Both the position numbers and the translations under genes were made by a program. From Sphingorhabdus profundilacus (GTDB taxonomy: Bacteria; Pseudomonadota; Alphaproteobacteria; Sphingomonadales; Sphingomonadaceae), in assembly GCF_009769755.1 (NCBI RefSeq), contig NZ_SDWJ01000002.1, forward strand, positions 434,001-498,000: DNA of 64,000 nucleotides, read 5' to 3'. How positions within the stretch are numbered: position 1 is the first letter of the stretch; each line of letters begins with the position of its first letter. Below, in pieces: positions 19,067 to 27,539 of the stretch. The notes under the pieces were generated by a model. It was not told the DNA's origin, searched no databases, and was given only the letters and a program-made list of their open reading frames with translations.

Positions 19067-19615
19067 TCATATTCGTTTCGATACTGCAATGGCCGTGCGG
19101 CAGCCCAGACGGATGGCCGCGCTCATGATCGGATAGGCAGGGGCGCGTTCTGCACCTTGCGCCAGTGCGGTGGCCTTATGTTCAAGCTCGTCCGCCTGAA
19201 AATCGGCAACCATTGCCGCCAATTCAGGATCGGTATCCCCCAATTGTTCCAATTGTTCGGAATAGTGGCGATCAATTTCGGTTTCTACCGCGACTGTGCA
19301 CGCCATCGCCGCCTCCGGTCCGATAGCCGCGGTCACTGCCCCCAGGGCAAAACCTGCAACGTCCCAAATGGGATGCAGCAACGTCGGCCTGACGCCCCGT
19401 TCGGCCATCAATGCATCAAAAGCGGTCAAATGCCGATCTTCCTGTTCCGCCATATGCGCGATGCTACGTGCAGCGGGGGTGCGGTCGCCCATGATCGCAA
19501 GCTGTCCGGCATAGATGCGTTTCGCACCATATTCGCCCGCCTGGTTGACACGAATCATGCTGGCAATCGCGTCAGAGCGCTGTGCCTTGGTTTTTAGGGT
19601 GTTTTGCTGCGCCAT
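19067..19615 (-). CDS. coq7: Demethoxyubiquinone hydroxylase
   Basis: This 182-residue di-iron monooxygenase of ubiquinone synthesis adds the last ring hydroxyl. Carboxylate ligands and histidines are visible in order: VNQAGEYGAKRIY, EQEDRHLTAFD, VETEIDRHYSEQ and DELEHKATAL. Length and order match the Coq7 family. It overlaps the dsbB 3' end by 22 bp, so the two genes form one transcript. Confidence 0.95.
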   Translation of the reverse strand: MAQQNTLKTKAQRSDAIASMIRVNQAGEYGAKRIYAGQLAIMGDRTPAARSIAHMAEQEDRHLTAFDALMAERGVRPTLLHPIWDVAGFALGAVTAAIGPEAAMACTVAVETEIDRHYSEQLEQLGDTDPELAAMVADFQADELEHKATALAQGAERAPAYPIMSAAIRLGCRTAIAVSKRI

Positions 19616-20073
19616 ATTGACAACAAGATGGCGATTGCGCCGCCAGTCGACAAGAGGAAATTATATCCGGCAAGCGAAATGCCAAATAAAGTCCAAGGTG
19701 CGGTATCGCAGCGTATCAGCGGGGCGTTCATTATCGATTTCAGCAAGGCGTCGCCCGAACCGGAAATGGTGGAGGTACATGCGGTCAACCCTTCCCACCA
19801 TTGATATTCCACGCCCGCGTGAAAGCCACCGATCAGTCCGCTCGACAATATACCCAATGCGGCAAGAGCCACCAAAGCCCTTCGATAGACAGGGTTAGCG
19901 ACAAAAAAGGCGAGGGTTGCCAGCGCAGCGGCCTCAAAATGCGGATACCGCTGCCACCAGCACATTTCGCAAGGGTACAACCCCCCAATATATTGCGATC
20001 CATATGCCCCCGCCAGCAAGCCTGTGGGCAATAGAAAAGCGAGCCAATGTGCAAACCCAATCTTTCCGGTCAT
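19594..20073 (-). CDS. dsbB: Disulfide bond formation protein B
   Basis: This is a 159-residue inner-membrane protein with four hydrophobic segments. The first redox pair is C-E-M-C in YPCEMCWWQRYPH. A second periplasmic pair is CTS and IRCD, about 25 residues apart. It would re-oxidise a DsbA-type thiol oxidase using quinone, which fits its neighbour coq7. It starts just after ctpA and ends inside coq7. Confidence 0.93.
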   Translation of the reverse strand: MTGKIGFAHWLAFLLPTGLLAGAYGSQYIGGLYPCEMCWWQRYPHFEAAALATLAFFVANPVYRRALVALAALGILSSGLIGGFHAGVEYQWWEGLTACTSTISGSGDALLKSIMNAPLIRCDTAPWTLFGISLAGYNFLLSTGGAIAILLSIWRSKTP

Positions 20074-20076
20074 GGG

Positions 20077-21453
20077 CTAGTTTTGCGCCTTACCTTTTAC
20101 GGGCTTTTCCGCCAGCTTCATCGTCTTTGCGCCCAAACGGTTCAGCGTTTCCATCGCATAATGCAGTTGGAAATCGTCGATACCCTTTGCCTTCAACTGT
20201 TCAGCCGTCAGGGCAAAGCGGGGATCGTCGCCGATGTCTTCTTCAAGTTCCTTAGCATCGTCCTGCATTTCGTTGATGAGATGCCGCCGCAAGTCTGATT
20301 CCCGAATGGCGACACGTTTTTTGTAATCCGGGTCCGAAAGCTGGGGCACTTGAATATCGGGCTTGATCCCACCTTCCTGCACCGAGCGACCGGATGGCAA
20401 ATGATAGCGCGCAACGGTTAGGCGCAATCCGGTTTCACGCGTCAGGGGAAGGACATTTTGCACCGACCCCTTACCAAAACTGCGCTCACCCATAACCAGC
20501 CCGCGATGGTGGTCTTGCAAGGCGCCTGCAACAATTTCAGAGGCGGAGGCGGAGCCCGCATCGACCAGAACGATAATAGGGGCACCGCCGGTTACATCAC
20601 CAGGAACCGCCCGTTCAGCCCACCAGCGTTCAATGTCGCGTTTTTCGCGCCCGCGTTCGGAGACAATTTCACCGCTCTCCAGAAAGGCATCCGAAACAGC
20701 AACCGCTTCGTCCAATATGCCGCCAGGGTTTGATCTCAGATCAACGATATAGCCCAATGGTTTGCCGCCCATCGCCTTTTTGATACTCGAGACCGCCGAG
20801 ACGACATCAGCGCCAGTTTCTTCGGAAAAGCCGGTAATCGTGATAAGACCGATGCGGTCCTTCACTTCCCAGCGGACGGGTTTGAGATCAATGATTGCCC
20901 GGGTGATCGTCACGTCAAATGGCGCATCGCGACCGGGACGCACAATCGTTAGCCGGATGGACGTACCGGGTTCGCCGCGCATCGCCTCGACCGCTTCATC
21001 CAGCGTACCGCCGAAAATCAGCCTGCCATCCAGGTGGGTAATATAATCGCCGGACTTTAATCCAGCCTTGTCGGCAGGGGTATCTTTTGTCGGAGCGATA
21101 ATTTTAACCGCCTTATCTTCGAGAGTGACCGAGAGACCAAGGCCACCATATTCGCCATCAATCTGTGTCTGCAGCGCGCTGAAATCAGATTTATTGAGAA
21201 ACCCGCTGTGCGGATCAAGGCTGGAGAGCATGCCCTGAATAGCGCCTTCCATCAGTTGTTTGTCGTCAACTTTGTCGACGTAGCTGGATTTGACCTTCTT
21301 ATAGACAGCCAGGAATTGCTCAAGTTCGCGAATCTGATCCGCTTGTGCCTGTGCCGGTGATTTTTGCTGGGCGCTTTGCGCCACCAAGACAGAGGCTGGC
21401 ACAGTAAAGGCCAATGCTAATGCAAGGGTCGAGGGCAGCAGGCGAATTTTCAT
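20077..21453 (-). CDS. ctpA: Carboxyl-terminal processing protease (S41 family)
   Basis: This is a 458-residue periplasmic serine protease. It has a signal peptide (residues 1-25), a helical N-terminal part, a PDZ domain (YGGLGLSV through GDYITHLDG) and an S41 catalytic domain. The Ser-Lys dyad is seen as DAGSASASEIVAGAL and GERSFGKGSVQ. The gene follows the EnvC-like gene in the usual alphaproteobacterial order, linking it to turnover of the cell wall and division proteins. Confidence 0.94.
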   Translation of the reverse strand: MKIRLLPSTLALALAFTVPASVLVAQSAQQKSPAQAQADQIRELEQFLAVYKKVKSSYVDKVDDKQLMEGAIQGMLSSLDPHSGFLNKSDFSALQTQIDGEYGGLGLSVTLEDKAVKIIAPTKDTPADKAGLKSGDYITHLDGRLIFGGTLDEAVEAMRGEPGTSIRLTIVRPGRDAPFDVTITRAIIDLKPVRWEVKDRIGLITITGFSEETGADVVSAVSSIKKAMGGKPLGYIVDLRSNPGGILDEAVAVSDAFLESGEIVSERGREKRDIERWWAERAVPGDVTGGAPIIVLVDAGSASASEIVAGALQDHHRGLVMGERSFGKGSVQNVLPLTRETGLRLTVARYHLPSGRSVQEGGIKPDIQVPQLSDPDYKKRVAIRESDLRRHLINEMQDDAKELEEDIGDDPRFALTAEQLKAKGIDDFQLHYAMETLNRLGAKTMKLAEKPVKGKAQN

Positions 21454-21553
21454 CTTGTTATCCAGTCCTTAAATCAGGATGATTCGTATATCGCGCCTTA
21501 ACCTATGGTGAAAGCGCGTTTACCAAAAAAGGTAGAGGTGCCGCGGGGCAGGA

Positions 21554-21572
21554 TCTAGGGTCAGGACCTAGG
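21554..21572. repeat. Dispersed intergenic motif copy (TCTAGGGTCAGGACCTAGG)
   Basis: The copy overlaps the TAG stop codon of the EnvC-like gene and continues as CCGTGAA. Related copies lie at about 6911-6928, 23187-23197, 27401-27410, 33122-33133 and 33726-33738, nearly all just at gene 3' ends. The core is an imperfect palindrome with CTAGG and CCTAG flanking GTCAGGA. Confidence 0.5.
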
Positions 21573-22743
21573 CCGTGAATTTCAACATGGCAGCAACATC
21601 CATTACGCGCCCATTTTTTCGCAACTCAATACCGATTTCGGTTGGGTCTTTGCCGGCTACGCCAATCATGCTTCCTTGCCGGACCGGCTGCCCCTTCTCC
21701 GCCTGCACTACGCCAATATTGGTGATCAGGCTGCTCCAGCCATTTCCATGTTCGATAATGATGATATTGCCATAACTACGATATCGGCCCGCGAAAGAAA
21801 TCGTGCCGTCGGCGGGCGCCAATATCGGTGCAGAAGGCGGCGCAAAAATACGCATTCCACGTTCCCGATACCCGGTTATGTTAAGTTCGAGAAACCCCGA
21901 CGCCACATTGCCACGTACCGGCAGGATATAGGCATTTTTGCCTCCCTGAATATTCCGCCGTTGGTCCTGACGCATCATTGGTCCGTCAAGCAGTGCAAGT
22001 TCCGCCGCCTTTGCGCTGCTCACCCGCTGCGTATCGATGCTGCCGACAATGTCGCGCGCGCGTTCACCCTGTGCTATGGCCCGTTCAAATTCAATGGCGG
22101 CGTCGGCGGCCAATGCATTGGCCTTGCCCCGGGCATTACCTTCCAGTTTTGCGAGCGCAGTTCGCCTGCCACTCAACCTGGCACGCGCATCATCAAGCGT
22201 TTTAAGCGCCAATAATTCCTGCGACCGCAATTCATTTTGCACGGCAATCTGTTGCCGCAGCCTGCTTGTGCGTCGAACAATTTGTGGTTGTACCGTCGCC
22301 ATCACCGCCCGCAGATGGATATAATCTTCACGGTGACCAGGCTGGGCCATCATCAATGCGGTTGGTCGCCCGGTCATTTGCTGTAAAGCCGCGTTAAGGC
22401 GCAATATCGGCTCGCTTTGTTGGCCCAAATGGGTGCGTTGCGCGCGCTGCCGTCGGCTGATGATAGATATCCGGGCATTGGCGGCCTCTATCTGTGCCTC
22501 GGCCGCGGCAATTTCTGCGGACAAGAGGGCACGTTGCGCCACCAGCCGGTCCGCCGCATTTTCAGAATTGCTTGCCTCTTGCCGTAGAAGTTCACTGCGT
22601 CTCTCGGCAGTTTTTGCCTTCTCTTTCGCTTCTAACAGGGTCTTTTCCTGCACCGTCATAGAAAGTACCGGTTGCGCGATAAGAGCGGCGGCAAAACTGG
22701 ATGAAGCAAAAGCCAAAAGAGCAAGGATCAAACTGCGTCGCAA
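21568..22743 (-). CDS. EnvC-like murein hydrolase activator (degenerate LytM/M23)
   Basis: This 391-residue protein has a signal peptide, then a long coiled coil (about residues 30-240, rich in Ala, Glu, Arg) and a C-terminal LytM domain. The LytM domain has lost the zinc ligands: the usual H-x-H is replaced by EIGIELRKNG. That loss is characteristic of EnvC-type activators of amidases rather than active endopeptidases. Its place between ctpA and rlmH is typical. It probably acts in the periplasm at the septum. Confidence 0.88.
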   Translation of the reverse strand: MRRSLILALLAFASSSFAAALIAQPVLSMTVQEKTLLEAKEKAKTAERRSELLRQEASNSENAADRLVAQRALLSAEIAAAEAQIEAANARISIISRRQRAQRTHLGQQSEPILRLNAALQQMTGRPTALMMAQPGHREDYIHLRAVMATVQPQIVRRTSRLRQQIAVQNELRSQELLALKTLDDARARLSGRRTALAKLEGNARGKANALAADAAIEFERAIAQGERARDIVGSIDTQRVSSAKAAELALLDGPMMRQDQRRNIQGGKNAYILPVRGNVASGFLELNITGYRERGMRIFAPPSAPILAPADGTISFAGRYRSYGNIIIIEHGNGWSSLITNIGVVQAEKGQPVRQGSMIGVAGKDPTEIGIELRKNGRVMDVAAMLKFTA

Positions 22744-22747
22744 ATGA

Positions 22748-23170
22748 CTAGCCTTCCCGATGATAGGGGTGGTTGGCTATAATGGATGTTGCGCGAAACA
22801 ATTGCTCCGCCAGCATTGCCCGGGCCATAAGATGCGGCCAGGTCACTTTACCAAATGCTATTAACTTATCGGCTGAATCGCGATCTACATCATTGAAGCC
22901 GTCGGCCGCACCAATCAGAAAACGGGTTTCGCGCGCCCCTTCATCCTGCCATTTTTCCAAAAGGCGCGCGAGCTCCATCGACCCCATCTGCTCGCCTTTT
23001 TCGTCCAATATGACCGTCTTGCAAGGAGAATCGCTTACGGGAAGTTCCCCACCACGGTCAGGAAGTTCGCTGTGCTTTATCGGCCACTGAATGCGTTTCA
23101 GATAGCGGTTTACAAGCTCTGCCTCAGGCGAACGGCCAATTTTTCCGCGCGCAATGATATGCAAACGCAT
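22748..23170 (-). CDS. rlmH: 23S rRNA pseudouridine-1915 N3-methyltransferase
   Basis: This 140-residue SPOUT methyltransferase methylates pseudouridine 1915 of 23S rRNA. ATG 23170 gives the family start MRLHIIARGKIG; the open frame extends further upstream without homology. The SAM-binding knot segment FLIGAADGFND and the conserved C-terminal HPYHREG tail are present. It lies between rsfS and the EnvC-like gene. Confidence 0.95.
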   Translation of the reverse strand: MRLHIIARGKIGRSPEAELVNRYLKRIQWPIKHSELPDRGGELPVSDSPCKTVILDEKGEQMGSMELARLLEKWQDEGARETRFLIGAADGFNDVDRDSADKLIAFGKVTWPHLMARAMLAEQLFRATSIIANHPYHREG

Positions 23171-23192
23171 TGCCATAGCCTGAGTGCTGACC

Positions 23193-23588
23193 CTAGGCCG
23201 ATGCAGATTCCGGCGCGTCGCCGAATGCCCACATACGTTCGAGATTGTAAAAACTACGAACTTCGGGCCGAAACAGATGCACAATCACATCTTCCGCATC
23301 GATCAGGACCCAATCTGCCGAGGGCAATCCTTCGATTCGCGCATGGCGACCGGCCTGCTTGATCCGCTCGGACAGCTTCTGCGCCATGGATGCCACCTGC
23401 CGGGACGAACGACCGGAGGCGACGACCATATGGTCGGCGATGTTGCTTTTACCTTCGAGAGGAATCGAGACAATGTCCTGCGCTTGATCGTCGTCGAGCG
23501 ATTTTAAAATGAGTTCATGGAGCTTTTCAGGGCTCAATACGGGTCCCTTGGCCTTGGCGGCGGGGGGGACGGAGGCGGAATCTATCAA
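23193..23588 (-). CDS. rsfS: Ribosomal silencing factor RsfS
   Basis: This 131-residue RsfS/Iojap protein binds uL14 on the 50S subunit and blocks joining under starvation. The conserved core is DDDQAQDIVSIPLEGKSNIADHMV split over about residues 31-55, followed by SSRQVASMA and DWVLIDAEDVIVHLF. The start is TTG 23588, supported by AAGGAG four bases upstream; no in-frame ATG precedes the conserved core. The nadD stop is 9 bp upstream. Confidence 0.94.
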   Translation of the reverse strand: MIDSASVPPAAKAKGPVLSPEKLHELILKSLDDDQAQDIVSIPLEGKSNIADHMVVASGRSSRQVASMAQKLSERIKQAGRHARIEGLPSADWVLIDAEDVIVHLFRPEVRSFYNLERMWAFGDAPESASA

Positions 23589-23597
23589 GTGTGCTCC

Positions 23598-24260
23598 TTA
23601 CAGAACAATTTTGTGGGTGACGCCATCGCGTGCGCCAGTTCCTGAAAATCGCTGATACCAATGGGGGTCGGCACGGCGAATTGCGGTTGCCGAACGGGGA
23701 TCTGGACGAAAGCGCAAAAAGACAAGCGCTGGCGTACTCCATCTTGTCCAGTGATGACGCTGGTCCGGACGCCGGACAAACCGCCTGAACCAGGCCATTG
23801 CGGGACCCGCAACAGCCTTCGCATCATAGCCGGGTCTTGCGATAACTGCAATCGGCATCAATCGCGCGATATCTCTCCACTGTCGCCAGTGATGAAATTG
23901 CAACAGATTATCTGCGCCCATGATCCAGATAAACCGGACTTTGGGGTATTTGGCGACGATCTTTTGCAGGGTGTCGATGGTAAAAGCGGTTCCCAAATCG
24001 CGCTCGATCGCGGTCGCCTTGATCGGACTGCGCCGCGTTTGCGCCTTTGCAGAGCCGAGCCGAGCCACAAGCGGTGCCATTCCCTTTTTGGGCTTCAAGG
24101 GATTGCCGGGCGAAACCAGCCACCAGTATTCGTCGAGGTCCAGCGCATGGAGGGCAAACAGGCTGATATCCCGATGCCCGCCATGCGCCGGATTGAACGA
24201 GCCGCCCATCAGGCCGATGGTTTTCAAGGCCGTATTTGCCCTTGGCCGTGCACCAGCCAT
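23598..24260 (-). CDS. nadD: Nicotinate-nucleotide adenylyltransferase
   Basis: This 220-residue enzyme forms deamido-NAD from nicotinate mononucleotide and ATP. The nucleotidyltransferase motif GGSFNPAHGGH is at residues 19-29, WIMGADNLLQFHHW lies in the middle and SATAIR near the C-terminus. It overlaps the 3' end of proA by 37 bp, so translation is probably coupled. Confidence 0.95.
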   Translation of the reverse strand: MAGARPRANTALKTIGLMGGSFNPAHGGHRDISLFALHALDLDEYWWLVSPGNPLKPKKGMAPLVARLGSAKAQTRRSPIKATAIERDLGTAFTIDTLQKIVAKYPKVRFIWIMGADNLLQFHHWRQWRDIARLMPIAVIARPGYDAKAVAGPAMAWFRRFVRRPDQRHHWTRWSTPALVFLRFRPDPRSATAIRRADPHWYQRFSGTGARDGVTHKIVL

Positions 24261-25489
24261 TTATAGGTGGTCAAACCCTCAAGTGCCACGGGACCACGCG
24301 CATGCAGCCGTCCGGTGGCAATGCCTATTTCCGCGCCCAGCCCGAATTCGCCGCCATCGGCATATTGGGTCGAGGCATTGTGCATGACGATGGCGCTGTC
24401 GACTTCGGCCAGGAACTGCGCGGCCACCGCGTCATCGTTGGTGATGATCGCGTCGGTGTGGTGCGACCCATGGCGGGCAATATGGTCCATCGCCTCATCA
24501 AGGCCGCTCACCATCCGCACGGATATGACCGAATCGAGATATTCGGTATCCCAATCGGCATCGTCGGCAGACACCGTGCGCGGATCGAGCTCCATCAGCG
24601 CGTCGTCGGCCCGGACTTCGCAGCCTGTTTCAAGCAACGCCGCGATCAGGTCGGCGGGCGCGGGATAATCCTGATCAATCAGCAACGTCTCCGCTGCGCC
24701 GCAAATGCCCGTGCGCCGCATCTTGGCGTTGACGATGATGGCGTTGGCCATCGCAGGGTCGGCATCCTTGTACACATAAATGTGGTTGATACCGTCGAGA
24801 TGCGCCAGCACGGGAACCCGCGCCTCGTCCTGCACCCGCGCCACGAGCGACTTGCCGCCGCGCGGAATGATCATGTCGATGGCCCCTTGTGCGCGCAGCA
24901 TCGAGCCGACCGCCGCACGATCCTGCGTCGGCACCAGTTGCACAGCATCGGCGGGCAAGCCTGCTTCGACGATGCCGGATACCATGGCCTTGTGGATTGC
25001 CCGGTTGCTGTGCACCGCTTCGCTTCCGCCGCGCAGGATAACCGCGTTCCCGGCCCGCAGCCCGAGTGCAGCAGCATCCGCGGTGACATTGGGGCGGCTT
25101 TCGTAGATAATACCCAAGACACCGATGGGGATGCGCACCCGGCGCATGACAAGGCCATTGGGTTGCGTGCGGCTGTCGATGACTTCGCCCACGGGATCAT
25201 CAAGAACGGCTACCTGATCGATCGCATCCGCAACCGCAGCAAGACGGCCTTCGTCCAGTTTCAGCCGGTCCAGCATCGCAGGCGAGAGACCCGCCTTTGT
25301 CCCCGCCTCCATATCGAGCGCGTTCGCCGCAATGATGCCTTGGCTGTCCTGCCGCAGCGCCGCCGCCGCTGCCTTCAGCGCGGCAGTCTTGGTCGCGTCG
25401 GACGCCAGCGCAAGCACCTTGACCGCAGCGCGTGCCTTCGCCGTCATCTCGGCAATCAGCTGGTCCGGAATATGGTAATCGGCAGTCAT
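24224..25489 (-). CDS. proA: Glutamate-5-semialdehyde dehydrogenase
   Basis: This 421-residue gamma-glutamyl phosphate reductase performs the second step of proline synthesis. Typical segments are VIYESRPNVTADAA (written here as IIYESRPNVTAD), AVILRGGSEA and the catalytic cysteine in RRTGICGAAETLL. It ends with the family's GLTTYKW. No proB is nearby. It starts the block proA-nadD-rsfS-rlmH-envC-ctpA-dsbB-coq7. Confidence 0.96.
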   Translation of the reverse strand: MTADYHIPDQLIAEMTAKARAAVKVLALASDATKTAALKAAAAALRQDSQGIIAANALDMEAGTKAGLSPAMLDRLKLDEGRLAAVADAIDQVAVLDDPVGEVIDSRTQPNGLVMRRVRIPIGVLGIIYESRPNVTADAAALGLRAGNAVILRGGSEAVHSNRAIHKAMVSGIVEAGLPADAVQLVPTQDRAAVGSMLRAQGAIDMIIPRGGKSLVARVQDEARVPVLAHLDGINHIYVYKDADPAMANAIIVNAKMRRTGICGAAETLLIDQDYPAPADLIAALLETGCEVRADDALMELDPRTVSADDADWDTEYLDSVISVRMVSGLDEAMDHIARHGSHHTDAIITNDDAVAAQFLAEVDSAIVMHNASTQYADGGEFGLGAEIGIATGRLHARGPVALEGLTTYKWLVHGQGQIRP

Positions 25490-25681
25490 GGGGAAACCCG
25501 TAGAGAATCTGCGGAAAAATAGAAAGCAGCCTTGCCAAAAACGCTTTTACCAAAAGGCTGCGAATCGGTCCGCCTGTAAATAGCTGATTTCATTAACTAT
25601 TCTGAATTTCCGAATTTTTACAAACAGTTTCATCCGGTCACAATTGGTCAAATTGGTAACGATTTCCACAACTCACCGTGT

Positions 25682-25720
25682 GACTCGCCCGATTCGTCAC
25701 GACTCGCCCTCATCCGATTC
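25682..25720. promoter_or_regulatory. Cluster of four GANTC (CcrM-type methylation) sites
   Basis: GACTC 25682-25686, GATTC 25691-25695, GACTC 25701-25705 and GATTC 25716-25720 fall within 39 bp. This lies in the 276-bp gap between divergent proA and the M23-bactofilin genes, 46 bp before the M23 start. GANTC is the CcrM methylation site of alphaproteobacteria and occurs in promoters read by GcrA. Cell-cycle control of the downstream wall genes is inferred. Confidence 0.5.
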
Positions 25721-25765
25721 GCCCGCACCCCGCAGACCTGCTACCGGCGCTGCACAAATAAAAAA

Positions 25766-26947
25766 ATGGGGTGGGTCGTGTCGCTACAGACCAGATTGAC
25801 TGGCTGGAAAAGCCAGATCGCTGGATGGTTTATTGACCGCGAATTTTTCATGCGGGCCAATGGCCAAGTCCGGTTTTTGAAGATTTCCGCACAACTGCAA
25901 CGCCGCGTTGCAGGGGTGACCGCTTTTATTGTGGGCGCGTGGCTGATCGTCACGCTGGGCATGGCCGTGAACCAGGTCAGCGTGTCCGTCGAGCGGATGG
26001 CGCTGAACGAAAAAGAAGCCAAGGTCGAATCCGCCGAAGAGCGCGTTGCCAATTACCGCGGCTCAATTGACGAGGTGACCAAGGACCTTGAGCGTCGCCA
26101 GAAAATGCTGGAAAGCCTGAGCGACCAGTATCTCGACGAAATTCCCGCAGCGGCCGCAACCGGATCCGATGCCGCAGCGCAAGACGATAAAACCGTCAAG
26201 ACAATAAGCGCATTGGTTCCCGAAGCCGCCGGCTTGGCCCGCATCGAAGCACGGCAGATCCGTTTTGCCGAGTTGATGACAAAGGTGGCACAGGCTCGGA
26301 CCCAAAAGGCAGAAGCAGCGATCCGCCAGTTCGGCCTCAACCCCGACATCTTGGCCCGTCAAGCAATCAGCGCGCAGGGTGGTCCGTTTGAATCCTTTTT
26401 TGGCAGTTCCAAAAAAGATGTCCGCGATCCGCGCTTTACCAAACTCGCCATGTCGCTCGGTCGGATGGACGCCATGGAGCGTGCCTTGGCCGCTATCCCC
26501 ACCTCCATGCCCGCCGCTGTCATGCTGATGTCGAGCGGTTTTGGCTATCGCAGCGATCCGTTCACCGGCGCTGGCGCAATGCACAATGGTCTTGATTTCA
26601 AAGGCCCCATCGGGACCCCCATCTTGGCCGCCGCCGATGGCCGCATTACCCATGCGGGATCGCAAGGTGGCTATGGAAATACGATCGAAATCACACACGC
26701 TAATGGTTTGGTAACCCGTTATGCCCACTTGTCTGGTTTTAACGTCAAGCTCGGCCAAAAGGTCGCGCGTGGCGCACAAATCGCGCGGATGGGCAGCACA
26801 GGTCGTTCGACCGGCAGCCATCTGCATTTCGAGGTCCGCCTGAACGGTCAGGCTATTAACCCACGGAAGTTTTTGGAGGCTAACCCTGATGTTCTCGAAG
26901 TCCAAAGCGTCGCCGGAATCCGTGCAGACACCAGCACAAAGGAATAA
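25766..26947 (+). CDS. M23 family peptidase, membrane-anchored
   Basis: This 393-residue protein has a cytoplasmic N-terminus of about 50 residues, one membrane helix (VTAFIVGAWLIVTLGMAV), a coiled coil (about 75-125) and a C-terminal LytM/M23 domain. Zinc-binding motifs are intact: H-N-G-L-D and SHLHFEV. It is probably an active DD-endopeptidase in the periplasm. ATG 25766 lacks a clear ribosome-binding site; GTG 25778 or ATG 25850 are possible starts. Its last 59 bp overlap the bactofilin gene, a conserved pairing of wall hydrolase and cytoskeletal scaffold. Confidence 0.9.
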   Translation: MGWVVSLQTRLTGWKSQIAGWFIDREFFMRANGQVRFLKISAQLQRRVAGVTAFIVGAWLIVTLGMAVNQVSVSVERMALNEKEAKVESAEERVANYRGSIDEVTKDLERRQKMLESLSDQYLDEIPAAAATGSDAAAQDDKTVKTISALVPEAAGLARIEARQIRFAELMTKVAQARTQKAEAAIRQFGLNPDILARQAISAQGGPFESFFGSSKKDVRDPRFTKLAMSLGRMDAMERALAAIPTSMPAAVMLMSSGFGYRSDPFTGAGAMHNGLDFKGPIGTPILAAADGRITHAGSQGGYGNTIEITHANGLVTRYAHLSGFNVKLGQKVARGAQIARMGSTGRSTGSHLHFEVRLNGQAINPRKFLEANPDVLEVQSVAGIRADTSTKE

Positions 26948-27371
26948 TGGTAACGTGCGTAACAATTCTGGTCACACCTTTTCCATCATCGCGTCCGACG
27001 TCGAAATCGTCGGAAATCTAAATGCCCGCGTCGACCTGCATATCGACGGCAAGATTCAGGGCGACGTGACCTGCGGCAACCTCGTCCAGGGTGAAGGCAG
27101 CGTCATTTCAGGGAAGGTCATCGCCGAATCCGCGCGGCTGTCGGGCAGCGTGGAAGGGTCGATCGAGGCCAATGATCTGGTCATTGAATCGACCGCACGG
27201 ATTACAGGCGATGTCGTCTACACCAACCTGACCATCGCACCCGGTGGCCAGATCGAAGGAAAGTTCCGCCACAAGTCCTCAGGCGGTGCACCCAGCATCG
27301 GCCGCACAACAGTCGATATCAGCAAGGTGGCTGACCCGCTTATTCTTGGAAACGCTTCCAAAGTGGCTTGA
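26889..27371 (+). CDS. Bactofilin (polymer-forming cytoskeletal protein)
   Basis: This is a 160-residue bactofilin. The N-terminal 30 residues are polar and flexible. The central beta-helix (about 30-135) has repeated short strands such as VEIVGNLNARVDLHIDGKIQGDV and SVEGSIEANDLVIE in successive turns. Bactofilins form cytoplasmic filaments at the membrane that position wall enzymes. Overlap with the M23 peptidase gene argues that the two act together in cell shape. The gene is followed by a long hairpin and a strong terminator. Confidence 0.92.
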   Translation: MFSKSKASPESVQTPAQRNNGNVRNNSGHTFSIIASDVEIVGNLNARVDLHIDGKIQGDVTCGNLVQGEGSVISGKVIAESARLSGSVEGSIEANDLVIESTARITGDVVYTNLTIAPGGQIEGKFRHKSSGGAPSIGRTTVDISKVADPLILGNASKVA

Positions 27372-27399
27372 TCTTCAATCAATATCGCGGCTCTATATC

Positions 27400-27483
27400 T
27401 GGGCCGTGAACGCCCATATATCATCGTCGAGGTTTGAATCCATTTTGAAGCGTCGACGAGGATATATATGCGGTCGCGGCCCA
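27400..27483. repeat. Long imperfect inverted repeat (31-bp arms)
   Basis: The left arm 27400-27430 (begins TGGGCCGTGAACGCC) and right arm 27453-27483 (ends GCGGTCGCGGCCCA) match at 26 of 31 positions by eye, with a 22-nt loop. It lies between the bactofilin stop and the terminator at 27487. The left arm contains GGGCCGTGAA, similar to the dispersed motif near 21570 and 33730. It could be a structured 3' UTR, an sRNA or a repetitive palindromic element. Confidence 0.6.
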
Positions 27484-27486
27484 ATA

Positions 27487-27525
27487 AAAAGGCGGCCCGA
27501 TGGGTGGGCCGCCTTTTCGATTTTT
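27487..27525. terminator. Strong bidirectional rho-independent terminator
   Basis: A perfect 12-bp stem is formed by AAAAGGCGGCCC (27487-27498) and GGGCCGCCTTTT (27506-27517) with a 7-nt loop. T-rich sequence follows on the plus strand, and an A-run (27486-27490) gives a T-run on the minus strand. It separates the convergent bactofilin and TonB receptor genes. Confidence 0.9.
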
Positions 27526-27539
27526 CGTTCAATGGCACA

